This document shows, one piece after another, positions 1-7,056 of a DNA stretch of 22,076 bases. Source of the DNA: JBDLID01 sp039715055 (GTDB lineage: Bacteria; Desulfobacterota; Desulfobulbia; Desulfobulbales; Desulfocapsaceae); NCBI GenBank assembly GCA_039715055.1, contig JBDLID010000045.1:1-22076 (forward strand). The letters are read 5' to 3'. The notes under the pieces are model-generated. The model saw only the letters and a list, made by a program, of their open reading frames with translations. It made no database searches and was not told the DNA's origin. Numbering within the stretch: position 1 is the stretch's first letter; the number at the start of each line of letters is the position of its first letter. Made by a program: the position numbers and the translations under genes.

Positions 1-136
1 TTATGAAAAAGCAACTCAGAGGAAGCTGTAATACAGCAGGTAGCCGAATGGTTTTCGGGACAAAATGAACAGAATGTAAAAAAACATGAGAAGTGCAGGT
101 TAAGAGCGAATTAATGCGAATCCTGGGGAGATCCGG
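1..136 (+). other. Left edge, no assignable gene
   Basis: All three forward frames close within the first 115 bases: frame 1 at 4-6, frame 2 at 29-31 and frame 3 at 66-68. Any upstream gene therefore ends at or just inside the edge. After its first stop, frame 1 stays open from 7 to about 114 with a protein-like composition but has no start codon. I cannot decide which frame is the tail of the upstream gene. A GGGGAG ribosome-binding site for the next gene sits at 125-130. Confidence 0.3.
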
Positions 137-889
137 ATGAATCGAATCAGCGTTACCATCCTCACTAAAAACTCGGCACGCCACCTGGCCGAGGTCCTCG
201 ACGCCCTGAAATCCTTTGATGAGGTCATTCTCCTCGATAACGGTTCCACGGATAACACACTGGAGATCGGACTGGGGTTTCGCAATACCGTTGTCTATGA
301 GCATGAGTTTAACGGTTTTGGTCCGATGAAGAACCTGGCTGCGTCATATGCACGAAATGACTGGATTCTGTCCATCGACTCAGATGAGATCTGCAGTGCG
401 GAACTGGTTGACGAGATTAAAAATATTGCTCTTGACCGATCCGTCCTTTACATCATTCCCCGACAGAACTATTATCAGAGAGAGCTTGTCCGTTGCTGCG
501 GCTGGGACCATGATATGGTTAAACGGCTCTATCACCGGCAGGCTACCTGTTTCAGTGATCTCCAGGTCCATGAGAGCCTCATCGAGACCGGACTGCAGCT
601 ACAGGTCCTGAAAAATCCCATGGCCCACTACTCCTTTGAGGGTGTTGAGGGATTGATCGACAAGATGCAGCATTACTCGTCGCTTTACGCCATTGACCAT
701 CGCGGCAAGAAGACAGCGACTCCCGCCGGTGCCCTGCTGCGGGGAATTTTTGCATTTTTAAAGTACTACTTTTTACAGAAGGGATTCCTCTATGGCGGAA
801 AAGGACTGGCCATTGCAGTCTCAAACGCCAACGGGGTGTTTTACAAATATATGAAGCTCTGCGAACTCAACAAAGATGATTCTCCATGA
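137..889 (+). CDS. GT2 family glycosyltransferase, WaaE/KdtX-like (LPS core)
   Basis: This 250-residue protein is a family 2 (GT-A fold) glycosyltransferase that would transfer a sugar from a nucleotide-sugar donor, probably to the LPS core on the cytoplasmic face of the inner membrane. The N-terminus has the GT2 opening VTILTKN (residues 6-12), then LLDNGSTDNT (about 32-41) and the metal-binding DxD-like IDSDE (80-84). The short length, the SIDSDE motif and the basic C-terminal part with an amphipathic FLKYYFLQKGFLYGG stretch match the WaaE/KdtX subgroup of LPS inner-core glucosyltransferases. The ATG has a GGGGAG site 6 nt upstream. It may close an LPS gene cluster lying to the left. The acceptor sugar cannot be read from sequence, so no gene symbol is given. 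Confidence 0.85.
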   Translation: MNRISVTILTKNSARHLAEVLDALKSFDEVILLDNGSTDNTLEIGLGFRNTVVYEHEFNGFGPMKNLAASYARNDWILSIDSDEICSAELVDEIKNIALDRSVLYIIPRQNYYQRELVRCCGWDHDMVKRLYHRQATCFSDLQVHESLIETGLQLQVLKNPMAHYSFEGVEGLIDKMQHYSSLYAIDHRGKKTATPAGALLRGIFAFLKYYFLQKGFLYGGKGLAIAVSNANGVFYKYMKLCELNKDDSP

Positions 890-904
890 GTCATTGAACA
901 CGGT

Positions 905-920
905 TGGCAACGGTAGCGCT
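905..920 (+). promoter_or_regulatory. Possible sigma-54 -24/-12 element upstream of dppA
   Basis: TGGCAACGGTAGCGCT has the GG-N10-GC spacing of sigma-54 promoters. The -24 half is good (TGGCA), but the -12 half is GCGC instead of TTGC. A start near 931 would leave about 30 nt before dppA, including its AAGGAG site. The match is weak and could be chance. Confidence 0.22.
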
Positions 921-961
921 TCATAAAGAAGAACCATAAATCCAAAAGGAGAAAGAACAGC

Positions 962-2560
962 ATGAAATTTTCAAGGAAAGTGCTGACCGCACTGTGCGCC
1001 GCATCCATGCTTATGATTGGAACCGCCCAGGCCGGCAGCAAGACTCTGGTTTACTGTTCCGAGGGCAGCCCTGAGGGCTTCAACCCCGCCTTTTATACCT
1101 CGGGAACAACATTTGATGTGTCCTCCCGCCAGCTTTTCAACAAGCTGGTTGAGTTTGAGCGCGGCACCACCAAGATTGGACCGGCGCTGGCAGAGAGCTG
1201 GACCATCTCCGATGACGGCAAAGAGTACACCTTCAAGCTTCGCAAGGGTGTGAAATTTCATACCACCAAGGAATTTACCCCGAGCCGTGACTTTAATGCC
1301 GATGACGTGGTTTTTACCTTCATGCGCCAAAAGGACAAAAACCATCCTTATCACAAGGTCTCCAACGCCAGTTACGAGTATTTCAGCGGCATGTCCATGC
1401 CCGACCTCCTCAAAGACGTGGTCAAGGTGGATGAGCATACCGTCAAGTTCGTCCTCAATCGTCCTGAAGCGCCGATGATCGCCAACCTCGGTATGGACTT
1501 TGCCTCCGTCCACTCAGCCGAATATGCTGACAAGATGATGAAGGCCGGAACCCCTGAGAAGATCGACCAGCAGCCGGTAGGAACCGGTCCTTTCCAGTTG
1601 GTTGCTTATCAGAAGGATGCGGTGATCCGCTACAAGGCTCATCCCGCCTACTGGGCAGGAAAGGCCGCCATTGATAACCTGATTTTTGCCATCACTCCGG
1701 ATGCCTCTGTTCGCTACCAGAAGCTCAAGGCCGGCGAGTGTCACGTCATGCCCTACCCAAATCCGGCTGACATTGAGGCCATGAAAAAGGATTCCGACAT
1801 CAACATGCTTGAGCAGGAAGGTCTCAACGTTGGATACCTGGCCTACAACACCACGGTAGCCCCTTTTGACAAGCCTGAGGTTCGTAAAGCTCTGAACATG
1901 GCAATCAACAAAGAGGCCATCCTTCAGGCGGTCTTCCAGGGCGCCGGCAAGGTTGCCAAAAACCCGATTCCGCCGACCATCTGGTCCTATAACGATGCGA
2001 TCAAGGACGACCCTTATGATCCGGTTGCTGCCAAGAAGATGCTTGAGACTGCAGGTGTCAAGGATCTGGCCATGAAGATCTGGGCCATGCCGGTTCAACG
2101 GCCTTATAACCCCAACGCCCGTCGGATGGCGGAGTTGATCCAGGCTGACTGGGAAAAGATCGGAGTCAAGGCCGAGATCGTCTCCTATGAGTGGGGTGAG
2201 TATCTGAAACGGTCCAAGGACAAGAACCGCGACGGTGCCGTCCTCCTCGGCTGGACCGGCGACAATGGTGATCCTGATAACTTTCTTGCCGTACTGCTGG
2301 GCTGTGACGCTGTCGGCGGTGCCAACCGCGCAAACTTCTGTGATGAGGAGTTCGAGGCCCTGATCCAGAAGGCCAAGACCGTCTCCGATCCTGCAGAGCG
2401 GACCAAGCTTTACGAGCAGGCTCAGGTCGTTTTCAAGGCCAAGGCACCCTGGGCAACCATTGCCCACTCAGTGGTGTTCAAGCCGGTCCGTAAAGAGGTG
2501 GTTGATTTCCGTATTGACCCCTTTGGCGGTCATATATTCTATGGAGTGGACCTGAAGTAA
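962..2560 (+). CDS. dppA: Periplasmic dipeptide-binding protein DppA
   Basis: This 532-residue SBP family 5 protein delivers dipeptides to the DppBCDF permease in the periplasm. A Sec signal peptide occupies residues 1-24 (basic MKFSRK, hydrophobic core, cleavage after AQA). The mature protein closely follows E. coli DppA as I recall it: LVYCSEGSPEGFNPA near the N-terminus, GTGPFQL in the middle, QRPYNPNARRMAE, and GWTGDNGDPDNF (about 430-441), whose Asp binds the peptide alpha-amino group. The Cys pairs that form disulphides in DppA appear conserved: C32 with the Cys of KAGECHVMPYP, and the LLGC...NFC pair. The ATG follows AAAGGAG with good spacing. A strong hairpin downstream suggests dppA is transcribed in excess over the permease genes, as is usual for binding proteins. 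In enterobacteria DppA also delivers haem and peptide chemoattractants. Confidence 0.96.
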   Translation: MKFSRKVLTALCAASMLMIGTAQAGSKTLVYCSEGSPEGFNPAFYTSGTTFDVSSRQLFNKLVEFERGTTKIGPALAESWTISDDGKEYTFKLRKGVKFHTTKEFTPSRDFNADDVVFTFMRQKDKNHPYHKVSNASYEYFSGMSMPDLLKDVVKVDEHTVKFVLNRPEAPMIANLGMDFASVHSAEYADKMMKAGTPEKIDQQPVGTGPFQLVAYQKDAVIRYKAHPAYWAGKAAIDNLIFAITPDASVRYQKLKAGECHVMPYPNPADIEAMKKDSDINMLEQEGLNVGYLAYNTTVAPFDKPEVRKALNMAINKEAILQAVFQGAGKVAKNPIPPTIWSYNDAIKDDPYDPVAAKKMLETAGVKDLAMKIWAMPVQRPYNPNARRMAELIQADWEKIGVKAEIVSYEWGEYLKRSKDKNRDGAVLLGWTGDNGDPDNFLAVLLGCDAVGGANRANFCDEEFEALIQKAKTVSDPAERTKLYEQAQVVFKAKAPWATIAHSVVFKPVRKEVVDFRIDPFGGHIFYGVDLK

Positions 2561-2594
2561 CAAAACAAGGTATTTTCGTATGGTCTCTTTGTCG

Positions 2595-2615
2595 CAACCA
2601 GATTTGACCTGGTTG
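2595..2615 (+). repeat. Hairpin just downstream of dppA
   Basis: CAACCAG (2595-2601) and CTGGTTG (2609-2615) form a perfect 7-bp stem with a 7-nt loop, followed by TTTCTT. It lies 35 nt after the dppA stop and could protect the 3' end of the message or act as a weak first terminator ahead of the stronger hairpin at 2667-2692. Confidence 0.55.
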
Positions 2616-2666
2616 TTTCTTAAGCGAAAACGAAACGCCTGGTTTCATATACAATGAAGAATTCTC

Positions 2667-2699
2667 AACAGGGGCGGTTTTCCGCCCCTGTTTGATTTT
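2667..2699 (+). terminator. Rho-independent terminator or attenuator between dppA and dppB
   Basis: CAGGGGCGG (2669-2677) pairs perfectly with CCGCCCCTG (2682-2690) around a TTTT loop. AA/TT extends the stem to 11 bp, and TTTGATTTT follows. This is a textbook intrinsic terminator. Because dppB-F continue on the same strand, it probably works as a partial terminator that sets the dppA to dppBCDF ratio, or the downstream genes have their own promoter. Confidence 0.85.
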
Positions 2700-2726
2700 G
2701 ACATCTGTTCTTAAATATATTATCTG
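2698..2726 (+). promoter_or_regulatory. Possible sigma-70 promoter for dppBCDF
   Basis: A perfect TTGACA (2698-2703) begins in the T-rich tail of the terminator. The downstream -10 is poor: TATCTG at the ideal 17-bp spacing (2721-2726), or TATTAT at only 14 bp (2718-2723). It would give dppB its own transcript. The support is the -35 box and the context only. Confidence 0.3.
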
Positions 2727-2825
2727 GTGAATATACTTTATCAGCCAATTCGGCAATTTCTCTGATGTTGAGTTGTAGTTTTGTTTTGCCGGTATTATTA
2801 ATCAGGAACGTTCCAGACACCTTCA

Positions 2826-3836
2826 TTGCTCTCCTTTCTCCTTAAAAAAATAGGTATCCTGCTGCCCACCTTCTTCGGGGTGACCCTGGTTGCCTTTATC
2901 TTCATCCGCATGCTGCCGGGTGACCCGGTCCTGCTCATGGCGGGTGAGCGCGGCATGAGCGAAGAACGGCATGCCCAGCTGATGGCCGAGTTCGGCTTTG
3001 ACCGGCCGGTGCTTGTTCAGTATTACCACTACGTGGAGGATCTGCTCCACGGAGATTTCGGTACTTCCATCATCACCAAAGAGCCGGTGATAAAAGAGTT
3101 CATGACCCTCTTTCCGGCGACCATTGAACTTTCGATCTGTGCCATTTTTCTTGCAGTGATAATCGGGCTGCCGGTGGGTATCATAGCGGCAGTTAAACGA
3201 GGGTCTTTTTTTGACCACACGGTGATGACCGGCGCGCTGGCCGGTTATTCCATGCCCATCTTCTGGTGGGGGCTGCTGCTCATCATCTTTTTTTCAGGAA
3301 TCCTGGGCTGGACGCCTGTCTCCGGACGCATCTCACTGCTCTTCTTTTTTGATACGGTCACCGGTTTCATGCTCATCGACTCGTTTCTTTCCGGGCAGGA
3401 AGGAGCCTTTACTTCGGCGGTTTCCCACCTCATCCTTCCCTCGCTGGTGCTCTCCACCATACCACTTGCAGTCATTGCCAGACAGACCCGTTCGGCAATG
3501 CTCGAAGTCCTTGGTGAAGACTATGTGCGCACCGCCCGTGCCAAGGGGCTCGGCCCCGGTCGGGTCATCGGTATCCACGCCCTGCGCAATGCCATGATCC
3601 CGGTGATCACCGTGATCGGCCTCCAGGTGGGAGTGCTTTTTGCCGGTGCCATCCTCACCGAGACCATTTTTTCCTGGCCGGGCATCGGTAAATGGATGGT
3701 GGACTCCATCTTCCGCCGGGATTACCCCTCAGTGCAGGGAGGTCTGTTGCTGATTGCCGCTGTTGTCATGGTGGTCAACCTTATTGTCGACCTGCTCTAC
3801 GGTCTGATCAACCCTAGAATCCGGCATAACGAATAA
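2826..3836 (+). CDS. dppB: Dipeptide ABC transporter permease DppB
   Basis: This 336-residue inner-membrane permease forms the translocation pore with DppC. It begins with TM1 (about residues 9-28) and the IRMLPGDPV motif of the DppB/OppB N-terminus, then about five more membrane segments. The ABC-permease EAA loop reads EDYVRTARAKGLGPGRVIGIHALRNA. The C-terminus PRIRHNE matches E. coli DppB. The start is TTG: an in-frame TAA at 2799-2801 excludes an upstream start, and the predicted N-terminus MLSFLLKKIG lines up with the E. coli MLQFILRR start. No good Shine-Dalgarno sequence lies at the right distance (AGGA ends about 19 nt upstream), so initiation should be inefficient. The stop abuts the dppC ribosome-binding site. 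Confidence 0.94.
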   Translation: MLSFLLKKIGILLPTFFGVTLVAFIFIRMLPGDPVLLMAGERGMSEERHAQLMAEFGFDRPVLVQYYHYVEDLLHGDFGTSIITKEPVIKEFMTLFPATIELSICAIFLAVIIGLPVGIIAAVKRGSFFDHTVMTGALAGYSMPIFWWGLLLIIFFSGILGWTPVSGRISLLFFFDTVTGFMLIDSFLSGQEGAFTSAVSHLILPSLVLSTIPLAVIARQTRSAMLEVLGEDYVRTARAKGLGPGRVIGIHALRNAMIPVITVIGLQVGVLFAGAILTETIFSWPGIGKWMVDSIFRRDYPSVQGGLLLIAAVVMVVNLIVDLLYGLINPRIRHNE

Positions 3837-3846
3837 GGAGCGGAGT

Positions 3847-4761
3847 GTGGCTGAAAGCGCAGCGATAAATGAGATAAGCCGGGAGCAGGCAGCAGTGCCC
3901 ATGGGCCCGCTGGCTGAATTCTGGAGTTATTTCAAGGAGAACACAGGGGCAGTGATGGGCCTCGTCTTCTTTGTCTTTATTGTTCTTGTTGCCCTCTTTG
4001 CCCCCCTGGTGGCTCCCCACGGTCCCAATGAGCAGTTTCGTGATGCCCTGCTCCAACCCCCTTTCTGGCAGGACGGAGGGGCGACCCGTTTTCTGCTCGG
4101 CACCGATGCGGTGGGACGTGACATGCTCTCCCGGTTGATTTTCGGGGCCCGTTTTTCACTGTTTATCGGCTGCGTTGTGGTTTCGCTGTCACTGGTGGTG
4201 GGCATCATACTTGGATTGCTGGCCGGATTTTTCAAGGGCTGGGTGGACACCTCTATCATGCGCATCATGGACGTGGTGCTCGCCTTTCCCAGCCTGCTGC
4301 TGGCTCTTGTCCTTGTGGCTCTTCTGGGGCCGAGCCTGATCAATGCGATGATCGCCATTGCCATTGTTCAGCAACCCCATTATGTCCGTCTGACCCGCGC
4401 AGCGGTGCTTGGTGAGCTCACCAAGGATTATGTGACGGCTGCAAAAGTGGTTGGTGCCGGTCGGCTGAGGCTGATGTTTGTCACTATCTTACCCAACTGT
4501 ATGGCTCCCCTCATTGTTCAGGCGGCGCTCAGTTTTTCCAGCGCCATCCTTGATGCCGCTGCTCTTGGTTTTCTTGGAATGGGGGCCCAGCCGCCGACGC
4601 CTGAGTGGGGCACCATGCTGGCCGAGGCAAGAGAATTTATCCTCCGCGCCTGGTGGGTAGTGACCTTTCCGGGGCTGGCCATCCTGCTTACGGTTCTGGC
4701 CATTAATCTCATGGGTGACGGGCTGCGTGACGCCCTGGACCCCAAGCTAAAGCGTTCATAG
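3847..4761 (+). CDS. dppC: Dipeptide ABC transporter permease DppC
   Basis: This 304-residue second permease of the dipeptide importer has a cytoplasmic N-terminus (about 35 residues) with the PLAEFWSYFKEN amphipathic segment, TM1, then the periplasmic stretch NEQFRDALLQPPFWQDGG. LLGTDAVGRDMLSRL, the BPD_transp family hallmark, follows. The EAA loop is DYVTAAKVVGAGRLRLM and the C-terminus GDGLRDALDPKLK is family-typical. The start is GTG, 10 nt after the dppB stop, with AAGGAG overlapping that stop at good spacing. This implies translational coupling to dppB. I see no truncation or missing motif. Confidence 0.94.
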   Translation: MAESAAINEISREQAAVPMGPLAEFWSYFKENTGAVMGLVFFVFIVLVALFAPLVAPHGPNEQFRDALLQPPFWQDGGATRFLLGTDAVGRDMLSRLIFGARFSLFIGCVVVSLSLVVGIILGLLAGFFKGWVDTSIMRIMDVVLAFPSLLLALVLVALLGPSLINAMIAIAIVQQPHYVRLTRAAVLGELTKDYVTAAKVVGAGRLRLMFVTILPNCMAPLIVQAALSFSSAILDAAALGFLGMGAQPPTPEWGTMLAEAREFILRAWWVVTFPGLAILLTVLAINLMGDGLRDALDPKLKRS

Positions 4762-4768
4762 ATAAGTT

Positions 4769-5773
4769 ATGCCGCTTCTTGAAATCGAAAATCTGTCGGT
4801 CTCATTCCGCACCGCAGGAGGAATGTTTACAGCCGTTGACCGGGTTTCTTTTGAGGTTGACGCTGGCGAGGTGCTGGCCATAGTCGGCGAGTCCGGCTCA
4901 GGCAAATCCGTTGCCATGATGGCGCTCATGGGGCTTTTGCCCTGGACTGCCAGGGTGGAGGCGGATGCAATGCGCTTCGACGGCCGGGATCTGTTCACCA
5001 TGCCCAGGGGTAAAAAAAGGAAGATTATCGGCAAGGAGATTGCCATGATCTTTCAGGAGCCGATGACAAGCCTCAACCCCTGCTTTACCGTGGGGTTCCA
5101 GCTTACCGAAGCCATGAAGCTCCACCTCGGTCTGCCTCGGGCAGGGCGTCGGCAGCGGGCCATGGAGCTCCTTGACCTGGTAGGGATTCCGGAACCTGAC
5201 AAACGTCTTGCTGCCTTTCCCCACCAGCTCTCCGGCGGTATGAATCAAAGGGTTATGATTGCCATGGCCATTGCCTGCAATCCACGACTGCTCATTGCCG
5301 ACGAGCCGACAACAGCGCTGGATGTCACCATTCAGGCCCAGATCCTCGAACTTCTCCTGCGTCTCCAGGAGGAAAACGACATGGCCCTGATCCTCATCAC
5401 CCACGATATGGGGGTGGTTGCCGAAACAGCCGAAAAGGTGGTTGTTCAATACTGTGGCCGCCAGGTGGAGCAGCAGGATATCAAGGGTCTGTTCAGTAAT
5501 CCCCACCATCCCTATACCGAGGCCCTGCTCGCCGCACTTCCCGAGCGTTCCCATTCTAAGCAGCTGCCCTCCATTCCCGGAGTGGTGCCCGGTCAGTTTG
5601 ACAAGCCAAACGGCTGCCTGTTTTCTCCGCGTTGCACTGCGGCCGCCGAGATCTGTTTTAAAGAGGAACCGGTGAGAGCCGGGCAGGATATGGGCTATGC
5701 CCTCTGTCATTTCCCAAGGGTCGGCAGTGTCCGGGACCAGGGGGATGCAATAAATGAGGCCAGCCATGGGTGA
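4769..5773 (+). CDS. dppD: Dipeptide ABC transporter ATPase DppD
   Basis: This is a 334-residue ATP-binding subunit on the cytoplasmic side. Walker A is GESGSGKS (about 40-47), the Q-loop is in IFQEPMTSLNP, the signature is LSGGM (about 154-158), Walker B is LLIADEP (174-180) and the H-loop is ITHD. The C-terminal oligopeptide-transporter extension (after RHPYT-like HHPYTEALLAALP) carries four cysteines: GCLFSPRC, EIC and ALC. This arrangement is associated with a [4Fe-4S] cluster in Dpp/Opp-type ATPases. The ATG lies 7 nt after the dppC stop with only a weak ribosome-binding site, so translational coupling is likely. It pairs with DppF as a heterodimer. Confidence 0.93.
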   Translation: MPLLEIENLSVSFRTAGGMFTAVDRVSFEVDAGEVLAIVGESGSGKSVAMMALMGLLPWTARVEADAMRFDGRDLFTMPRGKKRKIIGKEIAMIFQEPMTSLNPCFTVGFQLTEAMKLHLGLPRAGRRQRAMELLDLVGIPEPDKRLAAFPHQLSGGMNQRVMIAMAIACNPRLLIADEPTTALDVTIQAQILELLLRLQEENDMALILITHDMGVVAETAEKVVVQYCGRQVEQQDIKGLFSNPHHPYTEALLAALPERSHSKQLPSIPGVVPGQFDKPNGCLFSPRCTAAAEICFKEEPVRAGQDMGYALCHFPRVGSVRDQGDAINEASHG

Positions 5774-6731
5774 AGTTGTTCTTCAGGCCACGGATTTGAG
5801 GCGTCATTACGAGATCAGCCGGGGTATGTTTTCTCAACCGGCGCTGCTCAAGGCGCTGGACGGGGCCGATTTCTCTCTGTCCAGGGGGCAGACCCTGGCA
5901 GTGGTCGGCGAGTCCGGCTGCGGCAAATCAACCCTTGCCCGTCTTGTTACCCTCATCGAGCCGCCCAGCGATGGAACCCTGATCCTCCATGACCAGATTG
6001 TCGACCCGGATGACCCGGCCCTGCTCAGGTCTCTCCAGCACCGGGTGCAGATCGTTTTTCAGGATCCTTACGGCTCGCTCAATCCACGGCAGAAGATCGG
6101 TCCGGCACTGGAAGAGCCTCTGCTCATCAATCGCTCCATGACCAAAAAAGAGCGGCGCAAGGCAGCCCAGGCCATGATGGATGAGGTTGGCCTCCTGCCG
6201 GAACATTATAACCGCTATCCCCACATGTTCTCAGGCGGTCAGCGTCAGCGCATCGCCGTTGCCCGGGCTCTCATGCTCCAGCCTGAGATCCTGGTTCTTG
6301 ATGAACCGGTTTCAGCCCTTGATGTCTCTATCCAGGCCCAGATTCTCAACCTGCTCGACGAGCTGCAGAAGCGTCACGATCTGGCTTATCTCTTCATCAG
6401 CCATGATCTTTCCGTGGTCAAGCATATCGGTGACGAGGTGATGGTCATGTACCTGGGACGGCCGGTGGAATTTGGCAGCCGTGATGAGATTTTCGGAAAA
6501 CCGAGACACCCCTATACCAGAGCATTGCTTTCCGCAACGCCCATGGCCGATCCGTTCCGCAAAAAAGAACGTATCATGCTGCGCGGCGAACTCCCTTCCC
6601 CCATTGATCCGCCAACCGGCTGTCCGTTCCACCCCCGCTGTCCCGAGGTGATGGATGTCTGCCGTGAAAAGGTGCCCGCCCTGCGGCCTGTTGGCAAATG
6701 CCTTGTCTCCTGTCACGGCGTATGTGAATAG
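5754..6731 (+). CDS. dppF: Dipeptide ABC transporter ATPase DppF
   Basis: This is the second ATPase of the importer, 325 residues from the first ATG. Walker A is GESGCGKS (52-59), the Q-loop is IVFQDPYGSLNPR, the signature is FSGGQRQR, Walker B is ILVLDEPVSALD, and ISHDLSVV is the H-loop. The C-terminal extension has GCPFHPRC and further Cys residues, as in DppD. Two starts are possible. ATG 5754 overlaps dppD by 20 nt. ATG 5766 overlaps by 8 nt, has GAGG 6 nt upstream and gives MGEVVLQATDL, which fits the family equally well and may be the true start. It is the last gene of the dpp unit. Confidence 0.93.
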   Translation: MRPAMGEVVLQATDLRRHYEISRGMFSQPALLKALDGADFSLSRGQTLAVVGESGCGKSTLARLVTLIEPPSDGTLILHDQIVDPDDPALLRSLQHRVQIVFQDPYGSLNPRQKIGPALEEPLLINRSMTKKERRKAAQAMMDEVGLLPEHYNRYPHMFSGGQRQRIAVARALMLQPEILVLDEPVSALDVSIQAQILNLLDELQKRHDLAYLFISHDLSVVKHIGDEVMVMYLGRPVEFGSRDEIFGKPRHPYTRALLSATPMADPFRKKERIMLRGELPSPIDPPTGCPFHPRCPEVMDVCREKVPALRPVGKCLVSCHGVCE

Positions 6732-7056
6732 TACCAGGTTGTATTTTTATCCATCCTTTCCGGAAATTATGGTGGTGACCATTGTTTCCGTATCCCTCGT
6801 TTGCTAAACTTAAGTTATAACCGCTGGATCGGTAAAGCGTTTCCGGTCATGTCTTTTGGAGTTGGAGCGCTGTTTCCAACCATTGGGAGGATAGAGGTAT
6901 CTCAATCCCTACTCCCCGGCGTCCCTGCTTCTCTTCTTCCGGTCCCGGAAAACCTTATTGCACCGTACTCCAGCAAGAGTCAATTGTTCGTTTTAAGCTG
7001 TTGAGCCAGGTGGGAAACTGCCTGCTTCCCGGTAACATAACAGTTCTGGAGGCTGC
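6732..7056 (+). other. 325-bp spacer between dppF and the dehydrogenase operon
   Basis: No convincing gene is present; the only longish forward frame starts at a TTG without a ribosome-binding site and has non-protein-like composition. The spacer holds a weak hairpin ATGGT-ggtg-ACCAT (6769-6782) followed by TGTTT, which may be the end of the dpp transcript. It also holds two short palindromes of similar sequence, TTTCCGGAAA (6757-6766) and TTCCGG-tc-CCGGAA (6937-6950). The second could be an operator for the operon that follows. A promoter candidate lies at 7011-7026. Confidence 0.4.
7011..7026 (+). promoter_or_regulatory. Possible sigma-54 -24/-12 promoter for the dehydrogenase operon
   Basis: TGGGAAACTGCCTGCT has the exact GG-N10-GC spacing, with TGG at -24 and CTGCT (consensus TTGCT) at -12. 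Transcription would start near 7038, just upstream of the GGAG site (7048-7051) and the ATG at 7057. It is less perfect than the element at 13244-13259, and I find no TTTTGC/GGCA enhancer dyad upstream of it. Confidence 0.35.

Noticed and set aside
971..1513. Long reverse-strand open frame (180 codons) inside dppA
   Set aside because: It is antisense to a clearly recognisable DppA, has no ribosome-binding site and no family-like composition; it mirrors the codon bias of the real gene.
1514..2467. 317-codon reverse-strand open frame inside dppA
   Set aside because: Same reason: a shadow of a high-GC3 gene on the opposite strand, with no start signal.
4898..5767. 289-codon reverse-strand open frame opposite dppD
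   Set aside because: DppD has all ABC ATPase motifs in the forward frame; the reverse frame has none and no ribosome-binding site.
6801..7004. 67-codon forward frame in the dppF-dehydrogenase spacer
   Set aside because: It starts at TTG without a Shine-Dalgarno sequence, is Pro/Ser-rich without motif, and overlaps probable promoter sequence.
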